A DNA stretch of 60,000 nt, from the NCBI GenBank assembly GCA_914767715.1, contig OU612065.1:17052001-17112000 (forward strand). Direction: 5' to 3'. A program made the translations under genes and the position numbers. Each line of letters opens with the position of its first letter. Positions within the stretch are counted from its first letter, which is position 1. The notes under the pieces are model-generated. The model saw only the letters and a program-made list of their open reading frames with translations, did no database searches and had not been told where the DNA came from. Origin of the DNA: Membranipora membranacea (Eukaryota; Bryozoa; Gymnolaemata; Cheilostomatida; Membraniporidae). This document shows positions 1 to 11,500 of the stretch, piece after piece.

Positions 1-1411
1 AGTTACTCCTCAAACATGAAAGCAAGTGCACGAGGAAACTTTGTCTGGGAAAAGTTACAATTCACTGATGTGCATCCCTAAAATGTTGAGTGTAACACCT
101 TTTAAGTGTCGAGTTACCCATTAATGTCATTATTGACAGTAATCAGGGTTCCGTATCATCATGGTAAACATTGGTGCTGCTCAGAAATAAGCTGAGCGGT
201 CTGCGAATGAGACTTAGCTAATATGGGAGTGTTACAAAGCGTGTCCTTGTCAATGCTTGTTACCGCATTCCTTTATTCATAACCAGTCTAGAATAAAGTT
301 TCTAACAGCGTACATTACACAGCCCAGAAAGCAATCAAAGACATCCATTGGTAAACTGATATGCTATATTGATATTCTTCTTATGTTATATTTGAGTTCA
401 TTTGCCTACACTTCCTATGCTTGGCCGGCTCTATTCATGGCAATGTTTCCGGCAGTTTCTTGCACTGATTATCTGATTGGTTTCACCTGAGTGGGTTATA
501 TCACTCCAATCACTCACATCACTCACATCATGTCACTCAATCTATAAACAGTACATCTCTTGTCAATCTGTTCCATCTCTGTGCGTTTTCTTCATAATAT
601 TATCTAAATCTACTCCACAATAAAAATATCATGATGTGGCGGATTCCATGACTTGAACACCTGTGATTGTAACATACCAGGTAGCAAGTTTATGGAAAAA
701 CCACCGTTTTTTCTCACCCAGTCGACTGGCCTGATATGCCATTCTCTAGTATGACTTATCCATTTACTATCAACCTGGTGACACTTATTGACCTGATCAA
801 GGCGTTAACTCAATACTCTACTCAATATATAACGGCGAGCAATCATCACAATGGTCAATACTAGGCATGTGGTCAGGACAGGTCATAGGTTCCATATTTC
901 AGCACCCAGCCATCTCATATTATAAGCCTTACTCAAGGGTTTTCCTGCGTCTGAATTGAAGCTCTTGTCATTTTTTATTATACCAAGTCTGGTAGCAATA
1001 GCAACCACTGATAATGTGTTTCCTTTTCGTATTATTAACTTGTTAATGTTATATCTATTGTGGAGCAAAATATTCATCTCTACTCAAATTATACCTGGTT
1101 ATGATTTATTCCTGCTCAAGGGAGGGCAGCATAAACCATTAATTAAAAGAAAATCAGAAATGCTCTTATTTTAATGAAACAAGTCCAGGATCTCAATTTG
1201 ATGAATGGAAGGGTGGGTGGGCCATTATGTGTTAGCCATGGAGCTTGGGAAAAAAAACGCATCTCATTTTTTCGTGTGCTCTGTTTCATAACCTCAAAAA
1301 GAAATTCAAATAAGTTGCTCAACTTTGTACCAGTAATTAGCACATTAAGAACAATTTACTAATGTGTTGCTAATCTTGAATTTTTTGTCTATTTTCTTCA
1401 CTTTTTTGCAG
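1..1411. other. Non-coding or unassigned sequence
   Basis: AT-rich DNA with only short random-looking open frames. No domain, RNA gene or repeat was recognised. It may be intergenic, or an intron if the candidate exon at 1412 is real. Confidence 0.4.
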
Positions 1412-1524
1412 CGATGTGGATTGTGATGGTACTACTATTTATAGCTATTATTGTGATAATATGCCTGCCAAAGATAAAATGAGCTACATACTGATTTATA
1501 CATTCCTACAAACGCTTGTCAAAG
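1412..1524 (+). CDS. Candidate orphan internal exon, unknown protein
   Basis: A pyrimidine-rich tract ending TTTTTTGCAG precedes a 113 nt frame that ends at a usable donor (AAAG|GTTAGT). Read with one leading base it encodes 37 residues beginning DVDCDGTTIYSYYC and ending FLQTLVK. The phases (2 in, 1 out) are consistent with an internal exon, but no partner exon was found and the peptide is not recognised. It could be chance. Confidence 0.25.
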
Positions 1525-1888
1525 GTTAGTATGAATTTCTGCTTCTATGCCCCCCCCCCCCGAGGAAGCAAAAGACCTCCCACCATCGAAAAATGAGGTA
1601 ACTAGAAAAAATGGCCGCGCTGTGGAAAGAGCCCATTGTGCCTCAGAATAACATCCTGCCGGGACTGATGACTGTAGTCTAAAAATGACCGCTTTGTGTT
1701 TGGAAGTGTCATTACAGGCCTTGAAAGATCAATCTAGTTTGTACACCCACTCCGAATTCCATGTGGATACACCCAACTATGCTTGCATTAAGTCTCTGTT
1801 CATGATTCCGGTCCTTGTCAGTTCCTCAATGAGAGAAAGTAGAGATATGTAGCTTCACCATAGCTACCTACTAACCAGACGGACCGCC

Positions 1889-1930
1889 CAGACCAAACAC
1901 CAGACCAAACACCAGACCAAACACCAGACT
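1889..1930. repeat. Short tandem repeat, 12 bp unit
   Basis: About three and a half copies of ACCAGACCAAAC in a row. Nothing functional is evident. Confidence 0.8.
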
Positions 1931-2559
1931 AATTCATTCAAAGCTCTACATGTCACCATAAAAGTGACTTTTATTACAATTTTTTAAACAATTGTTGATT
2001 ATTATTCTAAAATTCAGCTTTTGATAGTAAACTTGGAATTCATACGTAAGGTGTCAGATTCCAAGCCTGTTACAGAGAATGAATCTCACTACCATCCCTC
2101 ACATATCATAACTCTATCAATTACTACTCAATCATCCCGGGCTGTCAACCCATGGCAATAAAAGACAGCAACCTGCCTTCACTTGAGCCTGAAATGAAAG
2201 TTACCCGTGGTTTAAACTGACATCTGAATACATTGTCAAGCACTCTCCAAGCAACCTGTAGCCACTTGTCTCATATTTAGGTAGTGCCTTCCTGTCATAT
2301 TGGCTTTGCCTCAACTAGCTTTACAGGTGATTGTGCTGCTTTACTATGACACACATGTTCATCATGAAGCGACACCATCATCTCAACCAAGCCAACCAAG
2401 CTGGCAGGCCCTAATACACCATCTATGCTGTCAGTCCGCATTTTTTCTTTCTATCTATACGCTGCCATATACGATAATCCAGTATAAGACAGCTAGAAAG
2501 AGGATAAGGGTAATCACTACCAACTTCTTTCCTTGTCTGAATCTCATATGGGAGTACTA

Positions 2560-2690
2560 AGTAACAGGCTTGGGCCAAGATCCACACACCGTAATAAACA
2601 CTGGTCATGTACCAATCAGTTCTCCCTCAACCGTCTTTGCTCTCTGTGATTGTAAAAGGAAGAATAAATTGATCTTGATCTTAGATTGAA
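2560..2690 (+). mobile_element. Possible 3' end of a LINE or SINE
   Basis: The stretch ends in AATAAATTGATCTTGATCTTA, after a segment resembling the tails of non-LTR elements, which often end in short tandem repeats such as (TTGATC)n. No coding part is attached, so this is at most a severely 5'-truncated copy or a SINE tail. Confidence 0.3.
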
Positions 2691-5231
2691 CAACTTTTCT
2701 GGCCTCTTAATCCTGATATATTTGAGTTAACCATCATTGTCTCAGCGCTTTGAGCTTATCTGGGCCTGATTTGGTCCTGAGTTGGTCCTATTACGCCAGA
2801 TGATAGTTATGATAGATTGTTGTATAATGAGTATCAAACATGGACAAACGCACTTCCGAAATATTAGTTGTTGTTTCTCTTGTTGGAGTTCCCTAGATTT
2901 CAGAATATTCAGGCTGGACTTTTTTTAGTGTCTTTTGCACACTTTTCCGAAATGACTCAAGACTTCATCATAAGCACTTAATCACTCAACGCTGTCACAA
3001 ACAGTCAGCCCTGTGACAACAAACAATTCATTGATTATACAACAGAGCCACCCTTTTATGCTGATGTCTATACGATCACATTTTTTAACTATTCTGTGGA
3101 CAATGAGGCATTGATGCGTTTGAACCTTTTTGTTTTTGATTATCTAATAATAGTATGATGAGAAATCATCTGACTAGCATCGCACAGAGGGCTGCCCTCA
3201 GTTTTTTAAGGTCGTAGCTGGCGGTATAAACGCGAAACAATAATTCATTGAGAGAATTATGATTCAATCAATAAAGTGTTGCCTCCTGTACTTGGTCAAT
3301 ATTTTGGCTGTGCATTGTTTTGCACTGCAGGAATTTGATTACAGAATTTTTTGTTCAATATTATCGATGTTTGGTGGTTATCCGTTATACTATTTGGCAA
3401 TTCTAATAAAAAATCAACTTTTAGTTTTAGTTTAGAATATGAAGAGAGCTTTTTGCGGAAATAATTGCCCTAATGAATATTAATAATGGTGAATGAATGG
3501 AAGGCTTTGAGATGGTTATTATAAATAAATATGCCCCCAGCAGTGTACTGGTTTTTCTTAATTCCTGTACTCAACTTTAAGCTAATGGAGCAATTTGTTT
3601 GTTAGCATTAACACCTTGTGTTCCACCTTTTCCAATGCCATCGTAAACCTAGTCATGCTATTCTACTGTTTACAGAATAGACATGCTGTTAACATTTGCT
3701 TCATAATGTACGGCTTTCGGAGAACCTGAAAATAATATTCCATTAGCGCTCTCTATCATGCTATGAGTATATCTGTGGCGTCTCAATTGACGTTTGCAGC
3801 CATGCTGATGATTTCCAGCTGAAAGTATTTTCGCTGACCTAGCTTTCAAATGCTATATGAAAATCTAAAGCCATCAGTATACCTCATTCTTCCAAAAATC
3901 ATTCTCCTTGAGCTAATGGTCGAATTATTTAAGAAAATATTAACAACTCATCTATTATTATTTTGTAGATTTGCCATGGTGAAAATCCCATCTGAATGCA
4001 AAGTGTCATCTGTCAAGAGTTTGAAACGTTATGAAAAGTGATGAAAAATTTAGTTGCAGGTGTCCCAAAGAGCTCCCAAAAGTTATCATAATGAAAGTGG
4101 AAGCCGAACAATCTATTCTCATTAAGCTCTTTGGTGCTAAGGCCGACACAAACAGACAACAATGTCAATTGTGCCTTTAAGTGTTATCCAATTGTGAGAT
4201 GTCCCTCATCATGTATTTTTGGTGCTTTCCACTCACTTATACAAGTGTAAACTAAAAGTGAAAACACATTCATATTATTACATAATTATGATTTATTTTT
4301 CTATACTCCCAATCGAACAAATAAATTCTAAATTCACATAATTCCGGAGATGATTTTGGATTTTATATACCGAGATTATGCAATTGTTTGTACTGAAATA
4401 TGACTGAGATTTTATCACATAGTTTTATATCATAATATATAAAACACTGTAAAATAAGTTATAAATTATTTGAATTGCGGTACTAAATATGTTTGCTAAA
4501 ATATAACAAGAGATGATATAAGATCCACCAAAATCGACACAATATAGGAATCATTCTTTGGCATGATATCAGAGTTTCCATTGACCCTACTTCTCAGTGA
4601 AATTCATAAAGACATAATAGAAAAATGTAGAAGCTAGAATAATAAAAAAACGAAAAATGATTGAAAAAATAAATTGTCACACTTACTATGATGAACATGG
4701 AAATAACGGCTTGGAATCACTTGCAAAATGCAGTAAATGTATAGCTAGGCAGTAGGCACATAATAACATCATTCATAATAAATGTTAGGGGTAGGCATAA
4801 GGTTGCTCTCTAAAAGTCTCACGCCTCGCATAACAATGATTTCTTTGTATTGCTACCCAAGACTATTTCTCTTGCTTAGATTGAATAAATAAGGACATGT
4901 TAGTGTTTGAGACTTAGACAATAATGCACAGGAGATTAGGCAGAGAGAGAAAAAAGACCCTTGTCGTTAATCTCATTGCCAAAGGTAACCAACGAACTAG
5001 GCCTCGAAAAAAAGGAGATGGAGGAGACTCTGTCCTACACCATAATTATACATAATCGATATGGCCAAATTCCAGCGCAGTCTGCCCAGCATGAACCTCC
5101 ATCAGTTCCTTTGCGGAGGGTTTGCGATATATCACAGTCTGAACAAATGCCTTTGGCTACTGAATGGGTTGAATGGCCACTGCGAAAAAATGGTAAAACT
5201 CACTCAGCTGTGAGCCTTTGTAGGTTTGGTT

Positions 5232-5578
5232 TTATAAAAAGGCGTGACAACTCTGCCGTCTCTCTTCTTTCTTGTAAAACTTGACTCGTTTATGATAGTC
5301 TGCGTTGAACTGTACAACTATAGAGTCTTTGTCGAGTAGCAACCCATCTTGTCCTTCTAGACTGTCATTTGCACCAATCATTATATAAGTCTTGTTTAGC
5401 CTTATTTTGGGACATTTGCAGTGAAGATCTGATTCTCGAACATAGACATATTTAGTGTCGCGTCTTACTCGTCTGGCCAGCGTCTTAGAGCCCTTTTTGT
5501 ACACGTATCGGACAAGAATAGCGAATCTCACCCAACCATCTCTCATTTTCTCTCTGTTCTGAACCAAGGCCTGTATTC
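5232..5578 (-). CDS. Netrin exon 6: NTR domain and stop
   Basis: The last exon (347 nt) carries the rest of the NTR domain: DGWVRFAILVRYVYKKG, ESDLHCKCPKIRLNKTY, the GQDGLLLDKDSIVVQF stretch and a final basic tail with one Cys before the TAA stop. The basic tail fits the heparin-binding C-terminus of netrins. Two acceptors lie 12 nt apart at the 5' border (TTTACAG and AATACAG, same frame); the upstream one gives the better match to the family. Confidence 0.9.
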
Positions 5579-8500
5579 CTGTAAATCAGATGAGCATGCT
5601 GAATGAGGCCTCTCAAAATTTCCAATTCTATCCATTTTATATTGAACTCAGAGCTACCTTTTTTGTACAGTTTCATTGGCGCGAAAAGCAAGAAATTACT
5701 CTTTCAAAAATGAGGCTCATCTTTTTTCACACTAAAATCTACTACATAATTAGTTGCAAATTGAAGAAATGAAATGGTTAAAATAAAGAAACACTCTTCA
5801 ATATCATAAAGGCATAAATTCACCTTGTTGTACACAGCTGTATCGAAATAATAATGTTTATGTCACCTACCAAATACGCTGCTACAGTATTTTCTCAAGT
5901 CAAGTTTTGTGCTTATGGAGCGGCACTGGCCACAGGAATCCGGAGGTTTATTTGTTCGGTTCGGCTTCTCGTTGTCATCTGGCTTAATCTTTGTATTGTC
6001 ATCTGGTTTCGCCACTCGATCTCCTGATAAAATCGAAAACATCAGCGTTATGCAGAGGGAATAGAAATTGAATTCAAAATGAATAGCATTCATCATCCTT
6101 AAAAATTAGAATTATTTTACTCTCAACTATAGGGGTTTAGCTGGCAGATAGAGATAAGAACTATTAATTATAACTGGCGATTGCAGGTTTTGGTAGTGCA
6201 AAGCAAAGATGGTACAATTAGTTTTATCCATTGTATTGTAATTATGAAGGAATTAAGTGTAGGCTACTTAACTAGAAACTAACACCAGGTAGATAATTTC
6301 CTCAAAATTATAACCATACTACTCCTTCAAAAGGGTCATCAAATCGGGATTAAGACAAATTACTTATAAACTTATAAGAATAATTAACAACCTGAAGACA
6401 TATTAATGGGTATCCTTTCAAGCCTTCCAGATGATCTAGTGTTGGTGGACTCCTTGGGATCGCCTAAAAACAAAAGCACAACCTCCAATCACAGAACAGG
6501 AAATTGACAGACAAACCACTTCCATGGACGAAAAGCTTGCAACAACACAGCAACACCTTTATGTTGTGTCAACCACCAGATCACACCATGCAAATCATGA
6601 CATTATGCTGACTTCTGGATCAACCAATCCTCCCTCATGCGATCATCGGCAGACAAAATGCATCTTTGAAGTGTACAGATCAGCAGCAGCAGACAATTCC
6701 CAGGGCTAAGTCTTGTGACATGCGATGTGCGAAATGAACAACGATGCTAGCAACACTGAATACCCAGACAGGGTAACAATTAAAGCCACACAACATGCAT
6801 CAATACCAGTCAAAATGAAAAGCTGTTCAGACGAGGTCAATCCAATACAGTCACTCTAAAGTCAATCAATTCAAAAAGAATGGACACAGAATTTGCTTTG
6901 GATATGCATGGAGTGGTCAGGATAAAGATTCCAAGCATTGAAAAGCTGTGCAGCTGTGTCAAGCTATGGGGATTTTGAGAGGTTTCGTGTTTATAGAGTG
7001 AACTCTTGGATGGATAGACCCTTAATTCTATTCTAGGATTTCGTTTTAGGTGAAATCAACTTTTCAGTTTAAATCAACAAAAGGCCTGTGTTGTTTATAA
7101 CAAGTTTCTGCAATATTATATTTGAACTAATGAGTTATTTCTCAAATATTCTTGTGTAAATTGGTATTTTCGTACGCGCCTGTCAGATAAGCAATGCGGT
7201 TAAGTGAAAAGCTCTTGGCTTTTGTTTTCAAGGACCGAAGGTGTTTTCTTCGCACTTGGCCTCGATGACAAGTTTGAAATACTTCACACCAACAAACTGC
7301 TACCAAAATGTAAGTTCGCATAACTTTGACGACTGCTAATGTTTTAATAAAACATGAACTGTTTCTCCGGGTGTGTTTTGCCGTACTGAAGAGAAATATG
7401 AGAACACTTTTTCATGCCATTCAACCAAAGACAGAAGCAAAGCCACGTAGAAAGACAACATGCACTGCAGGCAATTCACGGATTCTAATTAACCATGCTC
7501 AGCACATGTCAATACAAAGAGCAGCACTCATGCACTAGGACCACTGAATTAGATTCTTCTCTTAGAATGGAAATAGTATCATAGCGTTATACGGTTAGGA
7601 CACTAAACACAGGGACCCATCTGACTGTTATCTGATTGGCTGTCCCTAGTAGCATGAATAATTAGCCTGAGTAATTGTCTTGTTTACAAAATTGCAAAAA
7701 GTAATTATACCCCTACAGTGTCTATGATTAGGGCATTTCTAGATTGCTACTAGGGACTGGCTATTTTTGCAAGCCCTTTGTTTTGCAAAAGAAAGCTAAT
7801 GATGCTATTCCAGATATGGAATTCAATGACTAGGACTCAATCAACGTAACATATGTTGTGAAATTTGACACTTTTTAGAATTTGCACCCAAATAATTCCA
7901 GCACTATTCTAAACCAGAATTAATCGAAAACTTGTAAATCTGTTGCAGGAAAAAATTGTTTACCATAGTTGTGGATTCAACAGAGGATTTTTTATTGATA
8001 ATGTTGACACTGTTTAGTTATAACTAGCTGTTGTGTCTGATAAGAATTATAACTGTGTGGTTACAATAGCTGATGCCTTTGGGCAGCAGATTACTGATTC
8101 GAGTGTGCTGAATCACCTCATCTTTCACTTACTTTGGCAGGGCTGACTGACATCTTTGGTTGATGAGTATCCAGGCTTACATCTGTCACATTTTAACCCT
8201 GCTACTCCTTCCTTACAAACACACTGTCCGCTCTCAGCACATGATTTCCCCATTGATCCGTAGGGATGGCACTGGCATTCTGAAAAACATAAGCACACCT
8301 GTCAAAAACCTGCTTGAATCGACTGAAAGACAATAAGCAAAGGCTGCAAGCTGTATGACGCAAGCGAGTTCTTCTTAATTTTTTGCCCAGATAAACAAAT
8401 ATTTGTTAGATATTTTAGTTATTTTCCTGAATCACTTCATGCATATGCTTAACCTGCCTTTCCCAACTAGCATATCAACAGGAGTTGCTTAACACTCTGG

Positions 8501-11500
8501 TCAGTGAATGACATCCATCAGAACTGACAACGCTTGGTTAGAAGTTGTGGTTTGTAATAATCAGCCGAAGTGAGAAAAAGGTTATAATAAGTTTAATAAG
8601 TGTCAGAAATCTTGAAATTTTGAAATCTGACTAAGACAGTTTGTTGCTTTATGCGAGATCGACTAAAGAAGAAGACTTAATCTTTATCAGACCGAAATTG
8701 TGACAGCAACTTGAGAGAGCAGTGAATTAAAACAGCATACAACTTGATCGATTTAACTGGCAATGAAAAAACAGTGAGAATGGGTTTTACAGGGCGAGTT
8801 CTAGTGTTCTCCAGTGTATTGTAATATAATGAGTCGAATTGCCTGCAGGCAGATAACTGATTGTGCAAACAGTGTAAAGGAGATGATTCTTCGCAATATC
8901 TTTTCGTTCACAATGGAGCATCGCTGTCAAAAACTGTCAATGACACTCAATTTAGGTAATGCATTGGCCTGACAATGGCATTACAGCTTTGAATCGGACG
9001 GACGATCATTTTACACCATTCAATTCAGCAGTGGAAGATGAAAAATGACTTGTGATAATTTTTTTCCAAGATTGCCATGACAATTTAAATAACCTGCATA
9101 AAATATTTTGACATTATCAATAAAAAGGACCAATGAATGGTATTACATGTACACAAAAGGCTACAAACAAATTAATAAATCAGACTGCTTTTTAACATCA
9201 AACCGAGAGTGACAGAAACTAAATTCAACAAAAACATATGAACCAAAGCAGTGAGCTAACCAAACAGGTGAAATATACTCTACCAACAACTAAACATAGA
9301 CACAAAAACTCAACAACCGGTAAGGTGAGGGTTACGGTGACAATCTTTTTAATCACACCTGTTGAATGGCTGTGAGAGTGATATAACCAAAAGGCAGACA
9401 GGCAATTCAGCGGCAGCATTTGCGAGTGGAACCAGAATTTCACACTAATCATCAGTAAAATATATTAAAATAAATCAGAGAATAGGTGAGAATACTCAGA
9501 AGAGGGTTTAGGGTTGTAATAAGGCAAAGCATAACAGTTAGCGAGACACAGCAGAGACTAATGTGGGTTATGCACCAACACCCCGCACCACACTGTCATG
9601 CCGGTGTGAGGAACCAAGGCTAGACAGCAGGTGAGTGGAGCGACCCCAAGAAGACATCGAGTTACCTTTACACGCTCGACGGTGTGTGATAGGTCGAGAG
9701 CTGTCTCGATAATATCCTTCTTTACAATAGTGGCAATTATTGCCGGCGGTATTATGTCTGCAATTCAGACAGATCCCACCTGACAGCTTTCCCGACAGCA
9801 TGTACAGGGAGTTACTAAACGCGCATTTCTTAGAATGCAGGTTGCAGTTGCATGCTGTAAAAGGAATGTTTGCATAAGATAAATAATGGGGTAGAAACAA
9901 AATGGGTGGAGGGTTGTGGGAGGGACTCTTACCTCTGCAGGCCTGGCGGTGTGACATTGGTACGGCCATGTTTCGATAATATCCATCTCGGCATGTTTGG
10001 CAGTTTACGCCTGCAGTATTATGTCGACAGTTTATGCACACGCCACCAGACTTTTTGCCTGAATTTTCGTACAAACTGCTACTAAAAATACACTTGTCGG
10101 AGTGAAGGTTGCAGTTGCAGGCTGTAAAAGAGATATTACATCTAGCAAAATGTGTGATAGCATCATAAAACAATAGTGTCAGCCAACAACTAAGTACAAG
10201 ATTTCATTGATAACCTGAAATACCAGTCCAGTCTGCGTTTTGATAGCTTGATGGTATTTCCCTAAATGCTGCTCGTACTTCCAACACAACAAAATTATAG
10301 CTCAGTTAATTTATGGTTAAAAAATTGGTGAGGACTCATCGATGTGATGGCCGTTTTTATTAAAAAGTCATCAAATTTTCTTCTCATTGACAAAATCTGA
10401 CAATTAATGTCCGATCAGCAAATAAACTCAGCTACAATCATAGACAGACGGACAGACAGACCGGGGTAGTTACGTGATTCAGACCCCATTTAGAAAGGTG
10501 TAGTTCCAAAACAACAACATTTAATGTATTTTTCTGTATCTAAAAGCTCTAAACATGGAAGTCAGACGATTGCTAAGAGCTGACAAAGATGACTTCCTAA
10601 TGGTGAGGCAGAACTTTGCAAGATAGCATATTTTGAGCGTAGGAATGTGACTTGACTTCTCCAAATATTCATAGTTAATCAATTCATATTGATGTAAACA
10701 GAGGGATTAGGAGATTTAATCCTATGTGATTGACCCATAAGTTTGTCTGTATCATCTTCTATAATGGTGAGAACACACACCGGAATAAGTTTTTACGTAA
10801 GAATAGCTAGTTTGAGTGCTCAAAAACCTAGTTCAAATGCCAACAAAATTATCTCAATTTTTTTTACATCATCTTCAATTGTTATTAGCCGAATGAAGTA
10901 AAAATTCGTGATTACGATAATCATAGCCCTGGAAATTAGGCAACTGATAAGCATTATGATGATATTTCATGATGTACTTGTAATTGAACACAGTGGTTTT
11001 GAGTTTGCATAGCTCCAGGGAGCCTTGTCAGCGCGAGTTGGCTCATCAATATAGACAGCATAATTTGCAGTTATTCATCTCAATATTTGCTTTTACTGGT
11101 TTACTTGCCGTGGTCATAACAATGCAGTAATGTGCCTCTTTTCGTCAAAAAAATAGGATGGCCGCAGTATAAGAAAATTAAGCAAACAACAATCATCATT
11201 ATTCGCAGAGAGCTTATTGTCAAGACAATTGAAGTGTGGATCAATTAGTGTTAAAACACCTCATCACCATTCAGTTTTATCTCCCTGTATGGGTTAATTA
11301 ATGGTCTAATTTGTTTGGCTTGGCTTAGTAGCTTTGAAAGAAATTACTATTCTGGCAATAAAACAAAAGTGTGGATACCCAAAATGCTGTTTGCTTTTTC
11401 GACCACATAATTAAGCAATTTTTGTGAGTTTTTAAGTGTGGATTATTTTCACTTTTTTCATAGACCACAGAGGTATGACAATGTGTGAGGCTCAATTATC

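Larger units (their letters stand above)
1525..5231. other. Intergenic or intronic DNA without a recognised gene
   Basis: A 12-base C run sits at 1550-1561, the 12 bp tandem repeat at about 1.9 kb and a retroelement-like tail at 2.56-2.69 kb. Otherwise it is AT-rich sequence, especially at 4.25-4.7 kb. It includes the region downstream of netrin, where the 3' UTR should lie. Confidence 0.5.

Noticed and set aside
4961-5284. 107-codon plus-strand ORF
   Set aside because: It overlaps the netrin 3' end in antisense only at its edge and has no motif; the start is a non-ATG codon.
6410-6465. Extra netrin linker exon on the minus strand
   Set aside because: A reasonable acceptor (TTTTTAG) but no good donor, and the flanking exons already join in frame.
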